From contig JAJPIM010000045.1 in the NCBI GenBank assembly GCA_021324775.1, forward strand, positions 1 to 64,000: a DNA stretch of 64,000 bases, given 5' to 3'. The notes beneath the pieces were generated by a model that saw only the letters and a program-made list of their open reading frames with translations, was not told the origin of the DNA and searched no databases. This document shows, piece after piece, positions 1 through 8,155 of this stretch. The stretch comes from Gemmatimonadota bacterium (GTDB lineage Bacteria; Gemmatimonadota; Gemmatimonadetes; Gemmatimonadales; Gemmatimonadaceae). Positions within the stretch are counted from its first letter, which is position 1, and each line of letters begins with the position of its first letter. The position numbers were made by a program, and so were the translations under genes.

Positions 1-40
1 GATCCCGCGGCACGCGGCGGCGTGGCGCCACTCTTGCCGG

Positions 41-48
41 TATATTGG
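41..48 (+). promoter_or_regulatory. -10-like box TATATTGG upstream of the BON gene
   Basis: An AT-rich octamer in otherwise G+C-rich DNA, about 80 bases before the BON-domain start. The same or nearly the same octamer precedes three other genes (41374, 62197, 63311) at similar distances. No TTGACA-like -35 is visible at 17 bases. It is read as a -10 element by position and recurrence only. Confidence 0.4.
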
Positions 49-120
49 TCTTGCTCCATGTCAGAGCAAAGCTAACCGCGGACCCTTTGCACTCGCTACG
101 GATCGTAGCTGGGAGTGACC

Positions 121-1128
121 ATGGCGCGCTGGCGCGTGCGGCACCACGAGCCGGAATCGATGGGTGCCGGAAAGATCGCCCTCCTGGCCGCCGGCGTGTT
201 CGCCGGCCTGGCAGCGGGCGCCTACGTGGCCCACCGGCTGGGCGGAATGTCGGGCATCTCGGCCCGTGTCCGGAAGCGCTGGCCGACGCGCGCCGAGCGC
301 GAGGCCGCGGACGCCGGCGACGACGATGAACGCGAAGAGGCCGGCGACGGCCCGCATGCCACCCACGATGTCGCGCACGCCTACGCGGCCGACCACGCCG
401 CGACGTACGACAGCGATGACGACCCCGGCTACGACGCGGAGTTCGACGAGGACGAGGACGCCAGCGAGGACGATGACGACGCAGAGTTCGGTGACGACGA
501 CGATGTGGATGATGACGATCTGGCCGCCGCGGATAGCGACGCCGGCGAAGACGACGACGGCGAAGCCGACGACGGCGAAGACGAGTTCGCGAGCGCCGAC
601 CCGGAACTCGAGGATCGGGTCCTCGAAGCATTCGTCAACGACCCGGTGCTCACCGAGTGCCCCGTGGATATCGGCGCGATTCGCCAGGGAACGATCGAGC
701 TTACCGGCAGCGTGCAGACCCAGGAGGAGTACGAGCACGCCACGACGCTGGCACGCGGCGTCCCCGGCGTGGAAACCGTCGTCAATCGCCTGGACGTGCT
801 GGAGGACGAGACGGTCGAAGACGATGCCGCGGCCCATTACTCGGCCGACGATCCCCGCTACGCGGAATCCGGATGGGAGGGCGACATCGTTGGCACCGGA
901 CGCCGCCGGCAGGGTACGTCCGAGGATGTGGACCGGCACCAGGATCCAAAGGTCCCGCTGGAAGACCGCGCGACCAGCGAAGACGCCGCCATACGCGACG
1001 CCGCGGGCGACATCGATGACATCGCCGAGCGCCGCCGGCGCCGTGGGCGGACCGGCTCGCGATCCCGCGCGGCTGGCGCAGAGGCGGAGCCGCATCAGGA
1101 GCCGCGTCAGGAGCCGCCCGCGACCTGA
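121..1128 (+). CDS. Acidic BON-domain membrane-anchored protein
   Basis: A 335-residue protein. Residues about 17-36 form one hydrophobic segment, probably an N-terminal membrane anchor. Residues about 70-160 are extremely rich in Asp and Glu, and a BON-like domain follows at about 163-228, ending near GVPGVETVVNRLDVLED. BON domains bind phospholipid or help envelope integrity in OsmY-type proteins; that role is family knowledge, not shown here. The tail is Arg-rich and then Gln/Pro-rich, so charge is strongly split along the chain. ATG at 121 is preferred because GGGAG lies five bases upstream; GTG at 115 is in frame. It stands alone, separated from valS by a hairpin. Confidence 0.75.
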   Translation: MARWRVRHHEPESMGAGKIALLAAGVFAGLAAGAYVAHRLGGMSGISARVRKRWPTRAEREAADAGDDDEREEAGDGPHATHDVAHAYAADHAATYDSDDDPGYDAEFDEDEDASEDDDDAEFGDDDDVDDDDLAAADSDAGEDDDGEADDGEDEFASADPELEDRVLEAFVNDPVLTECPVDIGAIRQGTIELTGSVQTQEEYEHATTLARGVPGVETVVNRLDVLEDETVEDDAAAHYSADDPRYAESGWEGDIVGTGRRRQGTSEDVDRHQDPKVPLEDRATSEDAAIRDAAGDIDDIAERRRRRGRTGSRSRAAGAEAEPHQEPRQEPPAT

Positions 1129-1150
1129 CCCTCGCGGGACTCCAGCGGCT

Positions 1151-1175
1151 CCGGCGCCGTCCGATCGGGCGCCGG
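1151..1175 (+). terminator. GC-rich hairpin between the BON gene and valS
   Basis: CCGGCGCC pairs with GGCGCCGG across a nine-base loop, and TGTTGTG follows. It may end the BON transcript, but the T-run is weak, so this could also be a leader structure or a protein-binding palindrome. Confidence 0.35.
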
Positions 1176-1182
1176 TGTTGTG

Positions 1183-1188
1183 TACATT
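1183..1188 (+). promoter_or_regulatory. Leaderless-type -10 box (TACATT) of valS
   Basis: TACATT fits TANNNT and is followed by exactly six bases and then ATG at 1195. That spacing is the known signature of leaderless transcripts, in which transcription starts at the start codon. No Shine-Dalgarno sequence precedes the ATG. The purN start has the same arrangement. Confidence 0.45.
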
Positions 1189-1194
1189 TGTTCG

Positions 1195-4065
1195 ATGACC
1201 GCCAGCCCGCCGTCGCCCCACACCACCCCGGCCGGGTCTCCACAGGGGCTTCCCGCGCAGTACGATGCCGCGGCGACGGAACGTGAGGTCGCGCGGCGAT
1301 GGCAGGACGCCAACGCCTTCGCCGCACAGGATTCACGGTCGCGCCGGGCCGGCGGCACCCACGATCCGTTCGTGATTTTCATGCCGCCGCCAAACGTGAC
1401 GGCGGTGTTGCACACCGGGCACGGCCTGACGTATACCGTGCAGGACGTCCTGATCCGGTGGCGGCGGATGGCGGGCGATGACACCCTCTACCAACCCGGC
1501 ACCGATCACGCCGGCATCGCGACGCAGAACGTCGTGGAGAAACTGCTGGCGGCCGAAGGCACCACCCGGCGGGCAATCGGGCGAGACGCCTTCGTCGCAC
1601 GCACCGCGGCGTTCGTCAAGGAGACGGGCGGCCTCATCATCGAGCAGCTCCGCGCGATCGGCGTGTCGGCCGATTGGTCGCGGACCGCCTACACGCTCTC
1701 CCCTGCACTCTCGCGCTCCGTCCGCGAAGCGTTCGTGCGGCTGTACGACGAGGGGCTGATCTACCGCGGCCACCGCGTGATTCATTGGTGCCCGCGGTGT
1801 CTGACCGCGCTCAGTGACGAAGAGGCCGAGCACACCGACGAGACAGGCGCGCTCTATCACGTGCGGTATCCGGTGGCGGGCGATCCGGCCCGCGGCATCG
1901 TCGTGGCGACCACACGCCCCGAAACGATGCTCGGCGACGTCGCGATTGCGGTGCATCCGGAGGATTCGCGATACCGCGACCTGATCGGCCGGCGCGCGGT
2001 GCTGCCGGTCGTGGGCATCGAGATTCCGATCCTCGGCGACTCCGCCGTGGACCCGGCATTCGGCACCGGCGCCGTGAAGATCACGCCGGCCCATGATGCC
2101 AATGACTTCGAGATCGGGCAGCGGCACGATCTGCCGATGCCGGTGATCATGAATCCGGCGGCGGAGATCGAGGAAGGAGCGGGGGCCGCCGGGCGAATCC
2201 CTCCCGGCCTCGGAGGACTCGACCGGTTCGACGCCCGAAGCCGCATCGTGGAGATGCTGGGATCGGCCGGCGCTCTCGTCCGCGTCGAGGACCACCGGCA
2301 TGCGGTGCGGCATTGCTACCGCTGCGACTCGGTCATCGAGCCCCGCCTCTCCAACCAGTGGTTCGTGCGGATGGCCCCGCTGGCCGCGCCGGCGCTCGAC
2401 GCCGTGCGCTCGGGCGCCGTCCGCATTCTGCCCGAACGATGGGTGGCCGTGTACATCAACTGGCTGGAGAACATCCGCGACTGGAACATCTCGCGCCAGT
2501 TGTGGTGGGGACACCGGATTCCAGTCTGGTACTGCGATGCGTGCGGATGGCAGGCCGCGCTGCGCGAGGATCCGTCGGCATGCCCGGCCTGTGCGGGCTC
2601 GCTCCGCCAGGACGAGGACGTGCTCGATACGTGGTTCTCGTCGTGGCTCTGGCCGCTGTCGACCCTCGGGTGGCCCGACGACACGCCAGCCCGGCGCGCG
2701 TTCTATCCGGGCGACGTTCTCGTGACCGGCGCCGACATTCTGTTCTTCTGGGTCGCGCGGATGATCATGGCGGGGATGCACTTCGATGGCCGTCCGCCGT
2801 TCCACACGGTGTTGCTCCACGGCATCGTGCGCGACACGCAGCATCGCAAGATGTCCAAATCGCTTGGCAACGGCATCGACCCGCTGGACGTGGTCGCGCT
2901 GTATGGCGCGGACGCGCTGCGCTACACGCAGATCGCCGGAATGGGACTCGGCACCGACGTGATTCTCGACCCCGGGAACCTGGAACGGTCGTTCGCCCCG
3001 GGACGGAATTTCGTCACGAAGCTGTGGAACATCGGGCGGTTCCTGCTCACCAACGTCGGTGACGAGCCCGTGACGGCCGGCATTGCCGACCTGGCCAGCG
3101 CGCGATCACTGACGCGGGCGGACCTCTGGATCCTCGCGCGGCTCGACGCCGCCATCGAGGCCTGCGATGCCGCGCTGGGCCCCGCCCGCCCGGACGCGAC
3201 CGGCGTGTGGACTGGCACGGACCGGAAGACCGGCCTCCACCTCAGTGAATTCGTCGAGGCGGCACGCGGGTTCGTGTGGAGCGACCTCGCCGACTGGTAT
3301 CTCGAGCACTGCAAGGGACGGCTATCGCCCGAGTGGGACGCGCGCGATCGTGCGGTCGCCCGCAGTGTCCTGCTTCACGTGTTCGACGCGGGGCTGCGGC
3401 TGCTGCATCCGGTCGTGCCGTTCGTGACCGAAGGGCTCTGGCAGCGGTTGCCATCCACGGATCCGGACACCGTTCTCGCACGGGCGGCATGGCCCGCGGC
3501 TCGCGACCTGCCGACTGCTCTCATCGGGCGACGGTCGGGCGCGGCGCGCCTGGCCGCGTATGCCGCGGCGGCCGAGTACGATCTCGTGCGCGATGCAGCG
3601 TCCGCCGTGCGGCAGATTCGTGCCGACTACGCGATCCCGCCAGGGACGGTCATCGACGTGATGATCGAGGCGGCGGCCGGCAGCCGGGAGGTGTTCGTGG
3701 AGGAGGCGGAAGGTCTGGGACGGCTCACCCGAAGTCTCGTCCGCGTCGCCGCGTCCCACGGCCCGGCACCGTCAGCGGCGCGATCCGGCCGCGGCGCGGC
3801 GGCGACCGCCATACTCAGCGATGGTACGACGGTGGTCGTGCCCCTTGCCGGACTGATCGATGTCGGCAAGGAATGCGCGCGCCTCCGCGGTGAGCTGACT
3901 CGGCTCGACACGCAATTGGCGGCCCTTCGCGACCGCCTCGCCAACACCGCATTCCTGGGCCGCGCGCCGGAGGAAGTCGTCCAGGCCGAACGGGCCAAGG
4001 AGCAGGAGTGGGCGACTCGCGCCGGGCTCCTGCGCTCGCGGCTCGACGGACTGTGTGCGGAGTGA
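1195..4065 (+). CDS. valS: Valyl-tRNA synthetase
   Basis: Cytoplasmic class I aminoacyl-tRNA synthetase that charges tRNA-Val, about 956 residues, normal for the family. The HIGH-type motif is HTGH within PPPNVTAVLHTGHG near residue 65, and the KMSKS loop is RKMSKSLGNGIDPLDVV near residue 556. A four-Cys zinc-type knuckle (CDACG...CPACAG) lies near 445-470. The connective-peptide editing domain contains TTRPETMLGD. The C-terminal tail from about 895 is the typical ValS coiled coil with LIDVGKECARLRGEL. GTG at 1180 is also in frame, but ATG at 1195 fits the six-base gap after TACATT. The stop overlaps the next gene by four bases. Confidence 0.97.
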   Translation: MTASPPSPHTTPAGSPQGLPAQYDAAATEREVARRWQDANAFAAQDSRSRRAGGTHDPFVIFMPPPNVTAVLHTGHGLTYTVQDVLIRWRRMAGDDTLYQPGTDHAGIATQNVVEKLLAAEGTTRRAIGRDAFVARTAAFVKETGGLIIEQLRAIGVSADWSRTAYTLSPALSRSVREAFVRLYDEGLIYRGHRVIHWCPRCLTALSDEEAEHTDETGALYHVRYPVAGDPARGIVVATTRPETMLGDVAIAVHPEDSRYRDLIGRRAVLPVVGIEIPILGDSAVDPAFGTGAVKITPAHDANDFEIGQRHDLPMPVIMNPAAEIEEGAGAAGRIPPGLGGLDRFDARSRIVEMLGSAGALVRVEDHRHAVRHCYRCDSVIEPRLSNQWFVRMAPLAAPALDAVRSGAVRILPERWVAVYINWLENIRDWNISRQLWWGHRIPVWYCDACGWQAALREDPSACPACAGSLRQDEDVLDTWFSSWLWPLSTLGWPDDTPARRAFYPGDVLVTGADILFFWVARMIMAGMHFDGRPPFHTVLLHGIVRDTQHRKMSKSLGNGIDPLDVVALYGADALRYTQIAGMGLGTDVILDPGNLERSFAPGRNFVTKLWNIGRFLLTNVGDEPVTAGIADLASARSLTRADLWILARLDAAIEACDAALGPARPDATGVWTGTDRKTGLHLSEFVEAARGFVWSDLADWYLEHCKGRLSPEWDARDRAVARSVLLHVFDAGLRLLHPVVPFVTEGLWQRLPSTDPDTVLARAAWPAARDLPTALIGRRSGAARLAAYAAAAEYDLVRDAASAVRQIRADYAIPPGTVIDVMIEAAAGSREVFVEEAEGLGRLTRSLVRVAASHGPAPSAARSGRGAAATAILSDGTTVVVPLAGLIDVGKECARLRGELTRLDTQLAALRDRLANTAFLGRAPEEVVQAERAKEQEWATRAGLLRSRLDGLCAE

Positions 4066-5471
4066 CGCCATCACACCCCGGTGTCCCGCCATCGAAGCGC
4101 CACGTCGCAGTGGTGTGCTGGGCAGTCGCAGCAGGCGCGGCAATCGCCGCGGCGTGCGCCGGCACCATTCCGCCGCCGGGTGGCCCGACCCGCAAGGAGG
4201 CGGCGATCATCCTGTCGTTCTCACCCGAGACGAGCGCCGTCAACGTCCATCCGCACGCGGCGGTCATCCAGTTCGACGAGGTGGTGTCCGAGCGCGGGGG
4301 CGGATCCGGCTCGAACAATCTCAGCAGCCTGTTCCTGATTTCGCCACGCACCGGGGATCCGGATGTGGGGTGGCATCGTTCGCGAATTTCCATTCGGCCG
4401 AAGCACGGGTTCCGGCCCAATACGGTCTACACGATCACGATGCTGCCGGGACTGGCTGACCTGCACAACAATGTCCGGAAGAATGGCGCGGTGCTGACAT
4501 TCTCCACTGGCCCCACGATTCCGGCGACCGTCGTACGCGGCCGCGTGTTCGACTGGATGACGGGGCAAGTCGCCCCACGAGCGTTCGTGCAGGCCATCGT
4601 CCGGAAGGACACATCGATCGTGTACGTGACCGTCGCCGATTCGAACGGCGCCTTCGTCCTCCGCCATCTGCCGCCCGACTCGTACCTCGTTCGCGGATTC
4701 GTGGACGCGAATAACAATCACATGCTCGATCGCATCGAGATATGGGACAGTACGGCGGTCAATCTCGTCGACAGCGCGCAGGTCGAGTTTCTGGCCTTCC
4801 TGCACGATACCCTTGGCCCGCGCATCTCCGAGATCGCCGTGACCGACAGCGTGACGATCCGCGTCACCTTCGACCGCGGGATCGACACCTCACTGGTGAT
4901 CAGCCCGAGCCTGTTCGCCATCAAGGCCAAGGACTCGTCGCTCGTGCCGATCACGACGGCCCGTTCGGGCCCGGACTTCGATTCGGCGGTTGGGGCGGCC
5001 ATACGACTGCGCACCGACTCGGCGCTGCGCGCCGACTCGATCCGGCGCGTCGACTCGGGCCTTGCGTCGCGCGATACCGCGGCTGCTCGCGAGCGCCGTG
5101 TGCGCCTCGCCGAACGGCGCGATTCCGTGGCTCGGTCGCGACTCCCGAAACCGAGCCGGCGCAGTCCCGTGAAGGAGGTCGTGATCCAGGTCGGGACGCC
5201 GCTCGAGACCGGCAAGTTCTACCGGCTGGAAGTGACCGGCGTTCGCGGACTCCTGGGCAAGGCGCACACGGGCGACCGGGTCTTCAGCGGCCCGAAACCG
5301 GCGCCGTCGGACACCGCGCACCGGTCACGAGCCGATTCCGCGCGGCAGGCAAAACTCCGGCGGCAAGGCAAGGCGCCACCGGGGGCGCCGCCGCCAGCTC
5401 CGGCGCCAGCGCCGGCCACACCGGCCACGCCGCCGCCCGCAGCTCCGCCATCCGGATCGCAATCCCCGTGA
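4062..5471 (+). CDS. Ig-like (BIG_5-type) lipoprotein
   Basis: A 469-residue exported protein. The N-terminus is a lipoprotein signal with lipobox IAAAC and then PPPGGP. Residues about 45-150 look like the bacterial Ig-like domain found in Bacteroidetes and Gemmatimonadota lipoproteins (SPETSAVNVHPHAAVIQFDE). A second beta-rich module that may be carboxypeptidase-regulatory-like follows (GRVFDWMTGQVAPRAFVQAIV). The C-terminal 60 residues are Ala/Pro-rich. GTG at 4062 is chosen because it forms GTGA with the valS stop; the upstream frame runs inside valS. The role is unknown, probably outer-membrane or periplasmic scaffolding. It is coupled to valS before it and selA after it. Confidence 0.75.
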   Translation: MTPSHPGVPPSKRHVAVVCWAVAAGAAIAAACAGTIPPPGGPTRKEAAIILSFSPETSAVNVHPHAAVIQFDEVVSERGGGSGSNNLSSLFLISPRTGDPDVGWHRSRISIRPKHGFRPNTVYTITMLPGLADLHNNVRKNGAVLTFSTGPTIPATVVRGRVFDWMTGQVAPRAFVQAIVRKDTSIVYVTVADSNGAFVLRHLPPDSYLVRGFVDANNNHMLDRIEIWDSTAVNLVDSAQVEFLAFLHDTLGPRISEIAVTDSVTIRVTFDRGIDTSLVISPSLFAIKAKDSSLVPITTARSGPDFDSAVGAAIRLRTDSALRADSIRRVDSGLASRDTAAARERRVRLAERRDSVARSRLPKPSRRSPVKEVVIQVGTPLETGKFYRLEVTGVRGLLGKAHTGDRVFSGPKPAPSDTAHRSRADSARQAKLRRQGKAPPGAPPPAPAPAPATPATPPPAAPPSGSQSP

Positions 5472-6826
5472 CCGACCCACGACGCGACCTGCCGTCTGTC
5501 AACGCGTTGCTCGAGAGCGCCAGCCTGATGCCGCTCCTGCAGCGCGCCCCGCGTGCGGTCGTCGTGGAGGCGATCCGCGTGGCGATCGATGACGCGCGCC
5601 GCGAGCCAGGCGGCGCGCCGGCCGGCGACGACGCGTGGGCGCGCCGCGTCGAAACCGTCATGAACACGCATCTGCAGCCCTCCCTGCGGGCCGTCTTCAA
5701 TGCCACGGGTGTGATCCTCCACACGAACCTGGGCCGCGCGCCTCTGGCCGAGGCGGCGGTGCGCGCGATTCAGGACACCGCGGCGGGATACTCCAACCTC
5801 GAATACGACATCGATCGCGGGGAACGCGGCTCACGATACGTCCATGCCGTCGCCCTGCTGCGCGAGTTGACCGGCGCGGCGGATGCAATCGTCGTGAACA
5901 ACTGCGCCGCGGGGTTGGTACTCGCTCTCAACACCCTCGCGCGCGGACGCGAGGTGCTCGTGTCGCGTGGAGAGCTGATCGAGATCGGTGGCAGATTCCG
6001 GGTCCCCGAGATCATGGCCAAGAGCGGCGCCAGGCTCGTGGAAGTCGGATCGACCAATCGTACCCACACGAGCGACTACGCCGCCGCGATGAGCGACCGG
6101 GTGGCTGCGATCGTCAAGGTGCACCGCAGCAACTTCGCCGTAGCGGGGTTCGTCGCCGAGGCCTCGGTCGGGGAGCTGGCGTCACTGGCGCGAGATCGCC
6201 AGGTGCCGGTCCTGCACGACCTCGGCAGCGGGCTCCTCGTCTCGCTCGAACGCTACGGGCTACCCGGAGAACCAACGGCCCGTGATTCGATCGCCGCGGG
6301 AGCCTCGCTCGTGTTCATGAGCGGTGACAAGCTGCTTGGCGGTCCGCAGGCCGGAATTGTCGCAGGCGACCCGGCGCTCATCGCCCGGCTCCGCAGCAAT
6401 CCGCTCGCGCGCGCCTTGCGCGTGGACAAGCTCACGCTGGCCGCGCTGCAGGCAACCCTTGCGCTTTATCGGGACCCGGAGACCGTGGTTCGATCGGTCC
6501 CGGTACTCGCCATGCTGACGGCGCCGGTGGTGGCGGTCCGGGCCCGGGCCGATGCGGTCGCCGCGCGGCTACGAGGGCACGGTATCGAGGTCGCCGTGGT
6601 GGACAGCACGGCAAGCGTCGGCGGAGGAGCGTTTCCGGCGGCGCGCATTGCGTCGGTGGCGCTCTCGATTACCGGCGACGCAGTTGGCGTCGAGGCGCGG
6701 CTGCGCATGGGCCAACCACCGATCGTGGGGCGGATCGCCGACGGCGCGGTGCTGCTCGACCTGCGGAGCGTGGCGGCCGCGCAGGATGCGGCGTTCGGCG
6801 ACGCGCTGGCGCGCGCCCTGTCCTGA
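5468..6826 (+). CDS. selA: L-seryl-tRNA(Sec) selenium transferase
   Basis: PLP-dependent enzyme that converts seryl-tRNA(Sec) to selenocysteinyl-tRNA using selenophosphate; 452 residues, normal for SelA. The N-terminus has LPSVNALLESASLMPLLQR, and the core has FNATGVILHTNLGRAPLAEA. The Schiff-base lysine is K288 in FMSGDKLLGGPQAG. The open frame continues upstream inside the lipoprotein gene, but GTG at 5468 overlaps that gene's stop as GTGA and matches the SelA N-terminus. No selB, selD or tRNA-Sec is in the window, so the partners must lie elsewhere if the pathway is complete. The gene order suggests translation coupled to the upstream lipoprotein. Confidence 0.95.
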   Translation: MTDPRRDLPSVNALLESASLMPLLQRAPRAVVVEAIRVAIDDARREPGGAPAGDDAWARRVETVMNTHLQPSLRAVFNATGVILHTNLGRAPLAEAAVRAIQDTAAGYSNLEYDIDRGERGSRYVHAVALLRELTGAADAIVVNNCAAGLVLALNTLARGREVLVSRGELIEIGGRFRVPEIMAKSGARLVEVGSTNRTHTSDYAAAMSDRVAAIVKVHRSNFAVAGFVAEASVGELASLARDRQVPVLHDLGSGLLVSLERYGLPGEPTARDSIAAGASLVFMSGDKLLGGPQAGIVAGDPALIARLRSNPLARALRVDKLTLAALQATLALYRDPETVVRSVPVLAMLTAPVVAVRARADAVAARLRGHGIEVAVVDSTASVGGGAFPAARIASVALSITGDAVGVEARLRMGQPPIVGRIADGAVLLDLRSVAAAQDAAFGDALARALS

Positions 6827-6834
6827 TCAGCGGG

Positions 6835-7383
6835 ATGCGAGCAGACCGGCCGGCGGTGTTGCTCGATCGCGACGGCACGATCGTCCGCGACGAGCGGTAT
6901 CTGGCGGACCCCGCCCGGGTCGTACCGATGCCAGGCGCCGCCAGCGCGGTCGCGCGCCTTCGGGAGGCCGGGTACGCGATCGTGGTCATCACGAATCAAT
7001 CCGGGATTGCGCGAGGACTTTTCACCGCCGAGCAATACGACGCGGTGCGTGAACGCACGGATTCCGTGTTCGCGGCGGCCGGCGCCACGCTCGATGCGAC
7101 GTACATGTGCCCGCACCATCCGGCGTTCACCGGACCGTGCGAGTGCCGGAAGCCCGGGCTCGAGCTGTACACGCGGGCGGCGAGAGATCTGGGCCTCGAC
7201 CTCCACAAGTCGGTGCTGATCGGCGATCGATGGAGCGACATCGCGGCGGCGCCCGCACTCGGAGCGCGCGGCATCCTGATTCCGGGCCCGGACACCCCGC
7301 CCGCAGAAACCAGCCGCGCTACCCGCGAGGGCATCGTGGCGCCGACGCTCGAAGCGGCCGCCAGCTTGATTCTGGCGTCGTAA
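6835..7383 (+). CDS. gmhB: D-glycero-D-manno-heptose 1,7-bisphosphate phosphatase
   Basis: HAD-superfamily phosphatase of 182 residues that removes the 7-phosphate in heptose synthesis for lipopolysaccharide or S-layer glycan. HAD motif I is LLDRDGTIV, motif II is VITNQSGIARG, and motif III/IV is CRKPG with LIGDRWSDI. The zinc-loop ligands are CPHHP and CEC near residues 92-108, which is characteristic of GmhB and separates it from the histidinol phosphatase relative HisB-N. It starts eight bases after the selA stop and is probably in the same transcript. A surface-glycan role fits the glycosyltransferase cassette near 20 kb, though the two are not linked. Confidence 0.9.
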   Translation: MRADRPAVLLDRDGTIVRDERYLADPARVVPMPGAASAVARLREAGYAIVVITNQSGIARGLFTAEQYDAVRERTDSVFAAAGATLDATYMCPHHPAFTGPCECRKPGLELYTRAARDLGLDLHKSVLIGDRWSDIAAAPALGARGILIPGPDTPPAETSRATREGIVAPTLEAAASLILAS

Positions 7384-7474
7384 CCTGCAGTGTGCGCGCG
7401 TCATCCGTCGTGCATCCCGGATCGATCGGGGACGCTCTCGCGCCGGCGCTCTTACCGCACCGTCGCGCTGACGA

Positions 7475-7480
7475 TAAACT
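7475..7480 (+). promoter_or_regulatory. Leaderless-type -10 box (TAAACT) of purN
   Basis: TAAACT fits TANNNT and is followed by exactly six bases and then GTG at 7487, the same geometry as at valS. There is no Shine-Dalgarno sequence. It lies in the roughly 100-base gap after gmhB, so a new transcript start is plausible. Confidence 0.45.
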
Positions 7481-7486
7481 GACGCC

Positions 7487-8155
7487 GTGATGCAACGTAT
7501 CGCCGTTCTGGCTTCGGGAGCCGGGTCGAACCTTCAGGCTATCCTCGCCTATCTGGCGGCCGCCGGACCGGCGACGGCCGGGGCTGTGTCGCTCGTCGCG
7601 TCGGACAGGCGACAGGCCGGCGCACTGGCGATCGGCGCCCGCGCCGGGATTCCGTCCGCCACGATCACCGACGCGAACGACGCGAGGTCGATTCTGGCCC
7701 TGCTGGCAGAGCACCAGATCGGCCTCGTGGCATTGGCAGGCTATCTCAAACACATACCCGAGGCAGTGACGGCGCGATACCGGGGGCATATTGTCAACGT
7801 GCACCCCGCCCTCCTGCCGGCGTTTGGCGGCCCGGGCATGTACGGCACGCGCGTGCATCGGGCGGTGCTCGACGCGGGAGTGAGGATCACCGGCGTCACG
7901 GTGCATTTCGTCGATGAGGCGTACGACCACGGACCGATCATCGCGCAGTGGCCCGTGCCGGTGCTGGCCGGCGACACACCGTCCGTGCTGGCCGCGAGGG
8001 TCCTCAGAGCCGAGCACCGCCTGTATCCATGTGCGGTCGCGGCGGTCGCCAGCGGCCGCATCTCACTCGATGCAGCCGGCACGGTTAGAGGGGAGGCCGG
8101 GGCACCGGTCGCATCCCCGGTGTTTCGACTTCAGACCGAGGAATCCGAACTGTGA
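7487..8155 (+). CDS. purN: Phosphoribosylglycinamide formyltransferase
   Basis: Cytoplasmic enzyme of purine synthesis that transfers formyl from 10-formyl-tetrahydrofolate to GAR; 222 residues. The N-terminal phosphate-binding motif is LASGAGSNLQAI. The catalytic Asn-His pair lies in IVNVHPALLPAFGGPG, and the catalytic Asp lies in HFVDEAYDHGPII. All key residues are present. GTG at 7487 is preferred to ATG at 7490 because it sits six bases after TAAACT. The stop overlaps the following peptidase start by one base. purH, the later transformylase and cyclohydrolase step, lies one gene downstream, so two purine enzymes flank a peptidase. Confidence 0.95.
   Translation: MMQRIAVLASGAGSNLQAILAYLAAAGPATAGAVSLVASDRRQAGALAIGARAGIPSATITDANDARSILALLAEHQIGLVALAGYLKHIPEAVTARYRGHIVNVHPALLPAFGGPGMYGTRVHRAVLDAGVRITGVTVHFVDEAYDHGPIIAQWPVPVLAGDTPSVLAARVLRAEHRLYPCAVAAVASGRISLDAAGTVRGEAGAPVASPVFRLQTEESEL

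Noticed and set aside
1333-2844. A 503-codon open frame antisense to valS
   Set aside because: It mirrors the codon structure of valS in G+C-rich DNA and shows no family features or start signals.
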